Made by a program: the position numbers and the translations under genes
Assembly (NCBI RefSeq): GCF_037975245.1
Contig: NC_092579.1
Location: 29,971,666 to 30,035,665, forward strand
Source of the DNA: Apostichopus japonicus
Lineage: Eukaryota; Echinodermata; Holothuroidea; Aspidochirotida; Stichopodidae
Direction of reading: 5' to 3'
DNA: 64,000 nt
Notes under the pieces: model-generated
Database searches by the model: none
What the model was told of the DNA's origin: nothing
The model's input: only the letters and a program-made list of their open reading frames with translations
Part shown: positions 25,701-37,489 of the stretch, in pieces
Layout: every line of letters starts with the position of its first letter
Numbering within the stretch: the stretch's first letter is position 1

Positions 25701-28700
25701 GAACAACCCCTGTATGGCGACCAGGGAAGGCAAGCAGTGAGTTGTTACTATTTGGGCAGAGTACACAGAGACCTATGCAAGGAAAGAATGAGATTTGGTG
25801 ATCTCCCTGTTCTGAATGGGGGGCACGGGATAGTAGAATCCCATGGGTACAATGCAACCCCACCTCCCTCCCCTCTGCCCTCACCATCCCCCCACCCCCC
25901 TCCCAAGTGAACATCACTGAATGATGTCAACATGTCAACTATACAAATGATCAAATTCATATGTACAGCTAACAACCATACTTGCTGATCATCATTTTTA
26001 CGCACAGGATTGCAAAGGCAGGGAGGAAGGGGACCAAACTCTAAATTGCCCTGAATTATTTATGGAGAGGTCAGTGGTGGATTCAACAGTTTTACAAAGG
26101 AGGGGTTTGGTTTGGCCATTGAAGCCACCTCTCTCCAGGAGTCCTCCCCCCCCCCCCTGAAAGTACTTATTAAACGTTTAGACTTCATGTGATGTCCTAG
26201 ATTGATCGGTTAAAATCTTGCTTTAAAGGACGCATCAGGAAAGGTTTGGCAAAACTGTCAAAAAAGTTGATGAATCAACTCAAAAACAACTGGTTTAATA
26301 ACTTACGAAAATGATTTTGTAAGTATTTAGTCTGACTGACCTTTGGAGTTAAAGCAAGTGTCAAAGACGTGTAACTGCTGTGGGTTCTGTGTGAATGTAT
26401 ACACCTTGATCATCGTATCTAGCACCACCACTATCCTGTTGAATGAGAGATGGAAGAGATAAAAGGTCATGTTTATTAAAGCCGGTTCACAAAAAACATG
26501 TTGAATGATACTGCATATCTATCCTGGGATTTAGTTTATAACTTTTGAAAAACTCACTGGTTCCTCTTTCGTTGGTAGCAACAATATCAGATTTGTGTTT
26601 ATACATGTAATCCTGTGATTTCAAGTTTGGATTGTGATCATGTGACATAGCAAATGAAAAAACACATTAATAGTTAGTGCTATACTCATGAATGCATTGC
26701 ACAGATTGGCTAATTTGCATTTCCTAATTGCTTGGTAACGATCTGTCTCTCTCTCATATTTCTAGTTTTCCAGAGGTTTTCTCTCCTCTTGGCTTTGGGT
26801 TACATACCTATCTCGTCTCAGTCTCACAGCTTTCACTTCTGTTGAAAATTCCAACTCGATAACTGGCTTCTTTTTCAAGTCATCCCAAATCATCGCTGCA
26901 AAGTGAAATAATCCATAACTTAGTATTGATTATAATTACCAGTATGGAGGAAATAGTAAGCATAGGTCAAAGGCCCAGTCAAATGTGTCATAGGTCAAAT
27001 GCCCAGTATTTTATTTTACCAAATTTATATAGCGCTCTTTTCATGCTTAAGCATGTTCAAGAGCGCTTTACAATGACAACAAAATGACAAAACCCTTAAA
27101 ATATGATTATGAATAATAAAATTGACTCAGCTTAAATATTAATATAAAAATATATAAATATATTTAACAAAGGAATAATTTAAAAATAAAATAGATTTAC
27201 AGTGAAATTCCTAAAAAGAAAAAAGTGAGTTTTAAGTAAATTTAAGTAACAAAACCACTTAAAATATGAATACGAAAAATAAAATGGACGCAGCCCTTAT
27301 ATTAGTATAAAAAAATAAAAAAAGTGTCATAGGTCAAAGGCCCAGTCATATGTGTCATAGGTCAAAGGATAAGACGAATGTGTCATAAGTAAATGGCCTT
27401 GTCGAATAACGATAGGTGAAAGGCCTAATCAAATGTGTCATAGGTCAAAGGCCCAATCAAATGAGAAAAAATGTCAAATCATTAATAAGAGACATCACCA
27501 AGTATGATAACTATATATATTTAGGTTTTGTTTGCTTAAAGTACTGACTTTGAGGACCATGTTTAACTTGATATGTTTAGCTATAGTTCTACACAATTTT
27601 CAGAAAGTAATAGATTTGTGTTTGAGATATGGATAACCATGAAGTCTATTTAACGAAACCTCACCTACATCTGCCATGTACCATGCTTAGTACTAACACC
27701 TCTATGGCCTTACCTATATTTACATGTTAGGTAACTAAACACCACTAGTACATATGAATATGACAGATACCTTTGTGACCAGCTTACCTTTATTTCGAGG
27801 ATAAAATATAAATGCCTTCAGACACCAATGACAGCTCCGTTATGTCACTAACATCACTAAAAGGTTTACATGCTTACTTTTTCTTTGGAGGTTATGTGTG
27901 AGCCTCCTTCCTCCTTTAATGGGAACAAGGTAACTCCATGTATAGAGCATGTTAACATTGTTTAACACCTCAACATGCTTACCTTTCTTTGGAGGTTACG
28001 TGTGAGCCTCCTTCCTCCTTTAATGGGAACAAGGTAACTCCATGTATAGAGCATGTTAACATTGTTTAACACCTCAGCATGCTTACCTTTCTTTGGAGGT
28101 TACGTGTGAGCCTCCTTCCTCCTTTGATGGGAACAAGGTAACTCCATGTATAGAGCATGTTAACATTGTTTAACACTTCAACATGCTTACCTTTCTTTGG
28201 AGGTTACGTGTGAGCCTCCTTCCTCCTTTGATGGGAACAAGGTAACTCCATGTATAGAGCATGTTAACATTGTTTAACACTTCAACATGCTTACCTTTCT
28301 TTGGAGGTTACGTGTGAGCCTCCTTCCTCCTTTAATGGGAACAAGGTAACTCCATGTATAGAGCATGTTAACATTGTTTAACACCTCAGCATGCTTACCT
28401 TTCTTTGGAGGTTACGTGTGAGCCTCCTTCCTCCTTTGATGGGAACAAGGTAACTCCATGTATAGAGCATGTTAACATTGTTTAACACCTCAGCATGCTT
28501 ACCTTTATTTGGAGGTAATGTGTGAGCCTCCTTCCTCCTTTGATGGGAACTAGGTTACTCCATGTATAGAGCATGTTAACATTGTTTAACACCTCAACAT
28601 GCTTACCTTTCTTTGGAGGTTACGTGTGAGCCTCCTTCCTCCTTTAATGGGAACAAGGTAACTCCATGTATAGAGCATGTTAACATTGTTTAACACCTCA

Positions 28701-30814
28701 ACATGCTTACCTTTCTTTGGAGGTTACGTGTGAGCCTCCTTCCTCCTTTAATGGGAACAAGGTAACTCCATGTATAGAGCATGTTAACATTGTTTAACAC
28801 CTCAACATGCTTACCTTTCTTTGGAGGTTACGTGTGAGCCTCCTTCCTCCTTTGATGGGAACAAGGTAACTCCATGTATAGAGCATGTTAACATTGTTTA
28901 ACACCTCAACATGCTTACCTTTCTTTGGAGGTTACGTGTGAGCCTCCTTCCTCCTTTAATGGGAACAAGGTAACTCCATGTATAGAGCATGTTAACATTG
29001 TTTAACACCTCAGCATGCTTACCTTTATTTGGAGGTAATGTGTGAGCCTCCTTCCTCCTTTGATGGGAACTAGGTTACTCCATGTATAGAGCATGTTAAC
29101 ATTGTTTAACACCTCAACATGCTTACCTTTATTTGGAGGGTAATGTGGGTGTCTTCCTCCTCCAATGAGTGCTAGGTTACTCCATGTATAGAGCATGTTA
29201 ACACTGTCTAACACCTCAACATGCTTACCTTTATTTGGAGGTAATGTGTGAGCCTCCTTCCTCCTTTGGTGGAGTCTAGGTAATTCCATGTATAGAGCAC
29301 GCTAACATTGTTTAAAACCTCAGCATGCTTACTTTTATTTGGAGGTAATGTGTGAGCCTCCTCCCTCCTTTGATGGAGTCTAGGTAACTCCATGTATAGA
29401 GCACGCTAACATTGTTTAACACCTCAACATGCTTACCTTTATTTGGAGGGTAATGCGGGTGCCTTCCTCCTCCAATGAGTGCTAGGTAGTTACACCTGAA
29501 GAGCATCTCCACGTGGCCAATGCCTCCATCAAAATCTGTATAACAGACCAGAAATGAGATATTTCAGTACCCTATTAATAAATAATTTATCCCAGCTTTT
29601 CCAGCGTGCTTTTGCATTAAATCATGCAACGTTTTATATACTGTATTTGCAGTGATAAATTGCATATTTAAAAAACTGGCATTTGGAAAATTTTCATAAC
29701 ATTTTTAGTTAATTTTTGACAAGAAATAAATAAAGGATTTTGCCAATAAATTATTATTTTAATAAGAAAAATTGATAGGCCTTAATTTTTGTAGCCATTT
29801 TACAGACAGTCATAGATATCGTAAAGGTATTCACATAGAACAAGGTTGTGCTGTATGGTCTCCAAAAAGCCACATACCGGGCACACATATGGTATCCACA
29901 TAGAACCATGCTGTGCTGCAAGGTCTCCAAAAACACATACAGGGCACATGTATGGTATCCACATAGAACCATGCTGTGCTTCATGGTCTCCAAAATCACA
30001 TACTGGCACACATATGGTATTCACGTAAAAACCAGGCTGTGCTGCATGGTCTCTAAAAAACACATACTGGCACACCACTGATTGCATTACTAACAATTAC
30101 TGATAATAGGACTGTGTGAAAGAGCATTAACTCATTTATTTTTGTATAGACAAAAGTTTCAAACCTTGTCTTTCTTTCTCCCTCAGAGGATCTGTGTTAT
30201 AGACACGGAAACCAGTCTCCATACCGCAAGCAAAGCAACCTAAAGAATAAATCATAAAAAACAAAAGAGAGAATTAGTCAAATTTCAGATAAAATTCCTC
30301 CCGTCACATGGCCCATTGATACATATATGTAGTATGCACCATTTCTGTTACACATGTATATGACTGTGTAATTTTCAGTTACAAGTGTAATATGACGTAA
30401 TCATGTTATATATCATTGGTTGTGCTGTACAGTACAGTACTTCTATTCTTTCGTGTATGGTTCTATTTCCTGCATGGCCAGGAAGATGGTTCTTTATAAT
30501 CATGTTTTGATTTGCTTAGAACTACGTGCTTGCAACAGTACCATTTTGAAGGTCTTTCCTTGTTACAAACTTCCGCCGAGTCCCCACTCGTCTTCTCGGG
30601 TACATACTGACTACACTAACCGTGGGGAATGTTCTGTGATTGACATGAGCTGATGTTAAACATGTCCAGCCGTAAATTACTCTGGTCTTCTGGTTACCAC
30701 CGTCCAGACTAAATCTTACTATATAGTAAAATCTCAAAATGGTTTACCATGGTCCTGATTAAATGCTGCATGTAGCAAGCCATTGCCAGAGGAGGAGGAG
30801 TTGGTCAAGTTCAT
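22711..30814 (-). CDS. WDR45B: WD repeat protein WIPI3/WDR45B (10 exons, PROPPIN)
   Basis: Exons, in gene order, are 30814-30748, 30239-30165, 29535-29437, 26895-26808, 26435-26341, 25772-25582, 24702-24617, 24334-24233, 23213-23092 and 22823-22711. All phases agree; total 1038 nt, 345 residues (human 344). The exon 2 donor is a weak GTTTGA. The protein is a seven-bladed beta-propeller that binds PI3P and PI(3,5)P2 through an LRRG motif (residues 223-226, exon 7) and acts in autophagosome formation. Landmarks are [125 protein letters not shown] and the C-terminal [10 protein letters not shown]...QFLEMTDD. The frame is intact throughout. Introns 2 and 3 hold tandem arrays. Confidence 0.97.
26940..27470. 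repeat. ~30-bp minisatellite GTCATAGGTCAAAGGCCCAG
   Basis: Diverged units of GTCATAGGTCAAAGGCCCAG followed by TCAAATGT repeat at about 26960-27005 and 27326-27465, in WDR45B intron 3. The array is interrupted by an AT-rich insert at about 27008-27325. Confidence 0.8.
27008..27325. mobile_element. AT-rich insert with nested palindrome
   Basis: It lies inside the ~30-bp minisatellite, with repeat units on both sides. At 27031-27067, AGCGCTCTT pairs with AAGAGCGCT around the inner palindrome CATGCTTAAGCATG. The ATATAGCGC...GCGCTTTACA hairpin is a recurrent dispersed element in animal genomes. Behind it are two diverged copies of an ACAAAACC-CTTAAAATATGA block about 150 bp apart. Probably a short non-autonomous insertion; exact ends are not resolved. 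Confidence 0.5.
27868..29436 (-). repeat. ~104-bp array derived from WDR45B exon 3 and its splice donor
   Basis: About 15 head-to-tail units lie immediately downstream of exon 3 (29535-29437) in the gene's direction. Each unit corresponds to the last ~65 nt of exon 3 (from CTACCTAGCACTCATTGGAG to CCAAATAAAG) plus the first ~40 nt of intron 3. Units therefore carry a donor of the form AAAG|GTAAGCATG. Unit starts (CATGCTTAC on the plus strand) lie near 27871, 27974, 28078, 28182, 28287, 28390, 28494, 28597, 28702, 28806, 28909, 29014, 29117, 29220 and 29323; the true exon's copy is at about 29428. The three or four units nearest the exon keep more exon-like sequence and the distal ones are near-identical. 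The frame drifts, so units are not complete exons and no acceptor precedes each. Confidence 0.93.
29826..30074. repeat. 63-bp tandem array in WDR45B intron 2
   Basis: Four units beginning with CCACATAGAACCATGCTGTG (29831, 29895, 29958 and 30020) share GGTCTCCAAAAACACATAC. The 63-bp period keeps frames open on both strands; no coding role is inferred. Confidence 0.88.
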
Positions 30815-33800
30815 GGCAGAGTGGTGACGTTATATCGGCTTCTGGGACTGATCTCAACCAATCAGAAAGATTAGTCAGGGCTTAGGAAAATGCCACAAGA
30901 ATGAATCTTGGACCTCTGCTGTTGGAACAAAATAGAAGTATGGTTACATTTACATGTACTCAAGTCACCTCTTCTGTATCCAAAGACATGTTTGTTTTGG
31001 ACAAAAATGAAACATACAGTACACAACCTGTGGTAGTTCAAATAATTGACTGCACTGGTAACTGAAACACTAATTGTGAACTCAAATCACTGCTGCTAAC
31101 TCTTTAGTTCCATTTTCAATGGGATGTATGAAGTAGCTGGTTCACTGTGCAGTACATAAAGTAAGCATCTGGTAGTGGTAGGAGAATAAATATATGAGGA
31201 TGCCACCTCTAGAACATTTGTATGGAATGGTGCTACACACCTTCATTTGTCAATATTCAAAGGCAGGGAAACTTCAAACCTTAAGATTGCATGTATTGGC
31301 CCTAGAGATTTAATCATTTATCAGCATCCAGTACTTTGTGAAGGATTCAATGCTGCATTGCCTGAGAAGAAATTCTGAAATTGGCACATATTAATAATAA
31401 GGGTCAGGCTACTGTGGGTATTCATTCCTAACTAGTATGCCTAGCTACTTGTGTTGACAACTCTTCTTTTTAAAGGGTGTGAAGAATCGCGCAAAAAGAA
31501 ACGTCTAATGCCGGTAATCTGACCTAGTTTCGAATGAGGTGTAACAGAAGTGTAAGACACTACGATCGATCCCAGAAAATACAAACACAGCTTGCTACCG
31601 TCATTAATTAGACACTAGTGTACAGTCAGTACATACAGCTGCGGTCAATACCTACAGCACAGTGTATAAACGATACAGCGATGGACATCTCAGGTCCAGC
31701 TAAAGATAACAAGTTATCATGTTTCATTACTGTCTACATTTTGTAGCGACACAAACAAAACGTCACTTGCAAGCAACAGAAAGTGAACTTTTTCAGATGG
31801 CCGCACGTGATTTGGGAAGAGTCTTCAATGCCTTTAACTGTAAATCCCTTAAACTGAGAATAGGTTAATGAAGGATTATTGCAATGGCTGGTTAATATTA
31901 TACTTTCCTGGGAGTGTACAGTAGCCCAACCTTAATAAATATTAATAGGCCTCTGGTAGCAATACTAAATTACCACTATTTTAATGAAATCTAATGTATT
32001 TTTGTCAGCAAATTAACCTGATTAAATAATATAAGGTCATTGAAAACTCAGAACAGCATATTCAAGATTATAAAAAGATGGCAATCAATAAGCTGATCAA
32101 TATTTCTCAAAAGTTGGATAGCATTTACAATACTGTTAGACAAATCGCCAAGGGTCAGAAGTATCTAAGGTGCCGTTCACCACTTCTTGGTTAAAAAATT
32201 CTTCTTACTAACAACATCGAGATGAAAAAGGTGAGCCAAAAATTAGAAAATACATGTTCCAGTCAACCACATGAAAATGATTGGTAATTGAGTCATAGCA
32301 ATTCTTCCCAGGATATTTAGATTTTACCTTGAGATCACTACTGTGAATCACACCATTGAGATATGCAATCTAACTGTCAAAGCTAACTCGCTCTAAACAT
32401 GTCAAAGTAGCATAAAACTAACAACTGTAATGTTACAACTGGACACTACATAGACCTAACGTTAGGCTCTAATAGTCTAGGCTACTTAAAATTGTAAAGT
32501 TTCCTGATTGCATGTCTGAGCATAGGCCTAGGTTAAGTCTCAGTCTGGGTAAAACACAGAACCTCACAAAATGGTTGGCCTAATTAGTGGTAAAAATAAT
32601 ACTTAAAACCAATGGACATAGTTCTACGTTGACCTTAATAATATTCACAAATACTATATGTTGATCTAGGCCTAGAATTTCTCACAAGGAAACATGCAAT
32701 TACGTTCAGTCAATGATCTCACGATCTCAATTATGACGGTGATATAATTAGGCCAAAATGTGTTAAGTTAGTGGAGTCAAATGTAAACTGCACAGTACAG
32801 ATCTATACTGATAGTGATACTGTGGTAGATTCTACTTCCCCATTACACTTCACTACGGAACTACTTGAGATTGTATAATTGAGGATTAGCTTCAGTGTAG
32901 GCCTAACCTAGGCTAAGTAATGTGTACAGAGGGCTATTCTAAAACTTACAAGTACAAGTCAAATGAGTGGAACACTGGGAGTGACTAACGTAAAGTTTGT
33001 CGAACTTGTGAAATTCATACATGGATAGATGGTGTTAAAGTCCAGCAGTCTACAAGTTCTGAAGTTTCGATCGGCGTTCAAGCAAACTCTTAAAGTAGTT
33101 CAAGAAGGGAATTTGAGAAAAATCTGTCAAAGTGGCGGTTTTGACGTCGTGTGAAATAGTGATTAAAATCCTAGGCTTCTTATTGAAGGAAGTATTTCCG
33201 CGAATTATTAGTGGGGGCGTCAACATCTCAAATTCTTAGTATCTTGTCCCGAACTCGACCTCAGTACTGATTGAAGGAAATCTAACTTTAGACTGGTTAA
33301 AATCTCCCTTACTGCTGAAAAAAATCTCGCCTCAAATTGTCACTTTCTTATTGCAATCTTTTTTGTGAACTTATCGTTAAAATTTGATGCACATGGATGT
33401 TTAGTACCTGTCAAGTTTTGTCTGCATGTTGCTTATATGTCGCATAAACAATATATTGTTTTACAAATGATATATTCCTCTGTGGTTGAAAGGGAAAACA
33501 TTTCAAGTTCAATTGCGATGATATGCCATTATTCAGTATACGACTAGTGTTGCCAGATAAACAGATGTCACAACATTCGCAACATTGATATCTTTACCAT
33601 GTGTCATGAGTATGTGTTTTTGAACTAAAGATGCAACAGAATTTCCAGAAGTAGTCTTTTTGGTTTGTTAAGGAGTTATCTTGATCCACCGGAATTGTGC
33701 TGTTGGGGGTGAACACTACAACAAGACATACAAACAGAAATTGTGATTCGCCGATCCTTTGGACGGAGGGGGAAAAATCATACAAATCGTATGATCAAAT

Positions 33801-33940
33801 ATCAGATTCATGTGTTCGATAAACCTTTTTACGGAAATGTCTTAATTAATATTAAATTGTCCCTTATATGGGCGCCGGAACTATATTGTATTGGTGGGGT
33901 GGGGTGGGGCACGACTTGGCTTCATGAACTTCAAGGGGCA
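30815..33940. other. WDR45B upstream region
   Basis: Sequence 5' of the WDR45B start codon. It probably includes the promoter and any 5' non-coding exon, but I cannot place a start site. There are more CpG dinucleotides around 31470-31680 and 33100-33260 than nearby. No other exon is recognised. Confidence 0.5.
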
Positions 33941-34330
33941 CTGTGGACGTCAAGGCCGGCGGAAGCACTTTCCATCTGGGGGGGGGGGGCACCGACATCA
34001 AAGGGCACTTTGCAGAAATTCGATTGGACCGATGCAGCCTTATATTTAGTACCCTTTATAACTCTTATTGTATTATCTTATTTGCGTATACAATGATCAC
34101 TCCATCAACGCCCCCCACCCCCTCAAGGAAAATATGCATACTAGCACTGCAATATCCAATGTGCTAATTGGGAAACAAGGAAGAAGTTTTCTTTTGAGAC
34201 AAAATGAGGTGAAATCATACTAGTTGCTAATGTAGGAATCCTCCGAATTAGAGTTTATTTCTTGTTAATATCTTAACAAATTTTTTCCATTCGAAATAGC
34301 TTGAGTTTGACCCACAGAAATTCATTAAAA

Positions 34331-34650
34331 GTCATGGGCGTAGCCAGGATTTGCAAAGTTGTGTGCATGACTATCTGAGCGGAGCGCCACCATCGGTTGG
34401 AGGGGGGGGGCAAGAAAATTTTTGGTTTTACTAACCCCTCAGATGGTCGGAAACGGCCCTTCCCGAGTGTTCATTCTGGTTCCCTGGCCTCTTGCTAACT
34501 TGAGACACCTCAATTTTTATTTAGAAAAAGGGCAGATTTTTAACCTGAGGAAAAGTGGGGGGGGGGGGCACGTTCCCCCTGTGCCCCCCGGTTCCGCCGC
34601 CCTTGGTGGACGTGCGACCTGAATTTGAGGGGGGGGGGATCCCAAATCAA
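34331..34650. mobile_element. Possible single-ended hAT-like repeat fragment
   Basis: It begins with CATGGGCGTAGCCAGGATTT, closely related in style to the CAGGGGCGTAGCGA terminus at 17339, and continues into G-run-rich sequence. No matching inverted end or target duplication is visible, so it is probably truncated. Confidence 0.4.
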
Positions 34651-34969
34651 CCCAAACCATACCGAACAACATATCAAATCATAGAAAGTAACACACCTGT
34701 ATATTTCATGTGCTCTCAACGAGCTAATTGTTTCAACAAAAGGCCCTTGTAATTATAATTTCCGAGAAAGAGCCCTAGTTGAATATACCAAAATGTTTAA
34801 AGGAGATTTTGCATTAACAAACAGTAGCACTGACCATTTTCAGATATTCACAGAAATATGTAGTTTAAGGAAGTGGGGTAGGGGTGTTCCATGTATTCTA
34901 CGGTTTGCATCCCCTTTCTCCCACCTTCTAAATATTAAGCTCAGTGTCTCCTGCCCTGTAGAATTATGG

Positions 34970-35081
34970 CTGAGGTTAGTTCCAAGGTGTTTCGACAACA
35001 GGGAAGTTGAACTGTGACGTACTTCCGTTTTCAAAAGCCCTCACTAGTATTCCTACGGCACCTCGGAACTAACGTCAGCCT
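34970..35081. repeat. 22-bp inverted repeat with ~66-nt spacer
   Basis: GGCTGAGGTTAGTTCCAAGGTG (left) and the reverse complement of the right arm differ at only two positions. A transcript would form a long-stem hairpin. It could be a tiny MITE remnant or a small-RNA hairpin; the sequence alone does not decide. Confidence 0.5.
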
Positions 35082-35748
35082 TGCTTTGTACGGCAAGAAA
35101 GTACCAGCGCGAAGTACAAACACTATGCGGTATGGCTTTGACATAACTAAAGTGATAAAGTTTACATAAATCACTCCAAATGGTGATATCGTGTGCCGCA
35201 TTTCGCCAAAAATGTGGCAGTGTACTGCAGCTTCACAGGTAATTATTAAGAAGCGATAGCAGAAGCATTTACATAGGAATATAATTACTTTAGTGTCGTC
35301 TGCCCATCTAATGATCTAGTGAGTAGTGCTGTATTGTTATTCACTGGACCTTGGAAAGTTGGATGTAGGCTAGTTAGCCTACTGTAGGCCCCTAGGCCTA
35401 GACCAGCTATACGGCTGACCTTTTGGATGCGAAATGACTTAAGCCTTATGACAGCAATTATCACCACCTCATTTTACTTATCTTTATCCTTCTTTATCCT
35501 TTATCCCTAACGATAGATCCACATGCCAGAATAACTGAAGATGACATTTACATAGCCTACCTTGCCCTTGGTCTACTGAAGAGCCATACTGGAAGTACGA
35601 CCTTTCACACAAAGATCTTTGGCGTATGGAAGTGTACGCCAATAAATTTGGCGTACGGCGTACATTACTGCCCCAGGGAAAAGTACAACAGTTGGCGTAT
35701 CGCGTCAGCGTGGAGGAAATTCAGCCGCAACAGTGCGAGTGACGCAAC

Positions 35749-35885
35749 ATGGTTCATACCATCGAGTTTAATCAATCTGGAGAAACTTTCACAGTAAATA
35801 CGTGCGTACCATGCATGGAGGGTCATGTGATGTGTTCCAGAGTGGTACTATTACTATCCCCATTACGCATGATGATTTCACCCAA
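35749..35885 (+). repeat. Third copy of the fold-back arm
   Basis: This segment matches the reverse complement of about 14534-14665. It shares AATCTGGAGAAACT, GGAGGGTCATGTGATGTG, GTGGTACTA and ATTACGCATGATGATTTC. The surrounding frame (35749-36036, 95 codons) is open but has no recognisable domain. Repeated GGCGTA motifs flank it (35620-35700 and 36070-36095). Confidence 0.6.
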
Positions 35886-36099
35886 ATTTTCATTACACGA
35901 AACCTCCAAATATACAATTACAGATGTAAGTTATAAGGTCCGGGAAGTGCCATTTCCTGCAATCTGGCAGGCATTATTGACCAAAACTTTTTGTGTACAC
36001 TCCGCGCCAACCGAGGGTGGTGCTCCGCTTAGATAGTGTGGCGGACAAATACAGAACAAAACCACATCCACCTTGGCGTATTTCTTTGGCGTATGGTCA

Positions 36100-37460
36100 C
36101 AGTTCTTTCCAGTCTGAAGAGTAAGATTCTAATGTAGGTTCGCCTAGGTCATAACGAAGCCTACAATATTTCAGTCTATTAATATATCTACTAGAATTGT
36201 ACAAATATTCAAACACATTCTCCATTTGCAACATATTCCCAACAATGTACAAGTTAGTGTGGCAAAAGGGTATAGGGCCTAAGCAGTAAAGCAGGCTAAA
36301 GCCTAGCCAGTAATCTGAGTCTTGAGGTAGGCTAGGCCAAAGCCTATAGCCAGGTATGTTCTGGATAGTAACTTTAATTACAGGCAATTTGCATAAATTT
36401 ACTCAACTATGATTTAAAGGCCTAATGATCTTCACTTACCATGTTTGGACAAAGCTTTGTAGGCAATACAACACACTCAAGCCACTACTTGTGATAACAT
36501 CTCATCTATTGATGACAATATGTGACTGAATGTAGATATGCATCAAACTGTTTGCACTCTCACTTCATAAGGTGGGATTCTGTTATCCTGCATAATCTAC
36601 TACCCACTTTGCAACATTTACATTTATATAACTGAAAACTGCATGCACAGACTAATATGGAAATATTACACAAAAGTAGGTGTGTGGAAAGAGGGAGGGG
36701 AGTGGGGTGGAAGGTGGAGGGAGGGTTGCTTCTTCACTGCATTTTCCTGGGACAACTATGACACTATCTGAGTGGAGCACTAAAATAATACAAGCAAGAA
36801 AATGTTTGCCATATGCTTCTCTGATACCGGAAATGACACTTTCCAGACATTAAAAGTTGCATAAAGCACTCCACTTGTTCATAAGAGGCGAGAAAATGTT
36901 TCAAAGTTGGTTCTTATAAGTCAGGAGTATAGTAATTACTACTCTGATCTGGTCACCATAACATGTCTCTCTTGTGAAAAGTACACCTACTCTTTCGGAA
37001 AAATGGGTAAAATCAAATTCCGTTTTCAAAGTCTAATGGACAATGTATGTATGACGACTTATATTTGATCTGGCTCTTTGCCTCACTTTTCTCAAGGCTT
37101 CACCGCTTCAACACCCGATTACTTTAATTATGTCCCATTGAGATACTCTTCTTGACTCACAGGCAAAATGTTTATCGATCCTTCCATACAGAATCTCATA
37201 TAATCTTTGATACAGCAATTTTTTTTATTCTCGTATATTCTCCTATAGGCAAATATGGAGAATAGATGTGCAATACAGTGTCAGTTGTGGGAAGCATGTC
37301 CTCTACCTTGCACACCATGTAGCCAGACAACACCAGGTGAAGGACAAAGGCCAAAGATTGCGGCTTAAGTACTAGTGAGGACAAATGTAAGTAGGAAATG
37401 TTTGTGAAAAGTATCATATTCACACAATGTAAGAAGTAAAGTTCTAATATTTTGACAAGT
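36100..37460. other. Gene-free stretch
   Basis: No coding or ordered-repeat signal is recognised apart from a G-rich run near 36690-36725. Confidence 0.55.
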
Positions 37461-37489
37461 AAAATTTAGTCCATCGGGGCAGGCCTCAA

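Noticed and set aside
25558-25917. 119-codon minus-strand frame as a separate gene
   Set aside because: It contains WDR45B exon 6 (25772-25582) and merely runs on into intron on both sides.
29002-29512. Minus-strand frames with [12 protein letters not shown]-like repeats
   Set aside because: These are readings across the exon-derived array. They lack acceptors and a consistent phase, so they are not extra WDR45B exons as far as the sequence shows.
34422-34752. Plus-strand frames across G-run sequence
   Set aside because: Gly/Pro-rich products of poly-G/C tracts in repeat-like DNA, with no domain.
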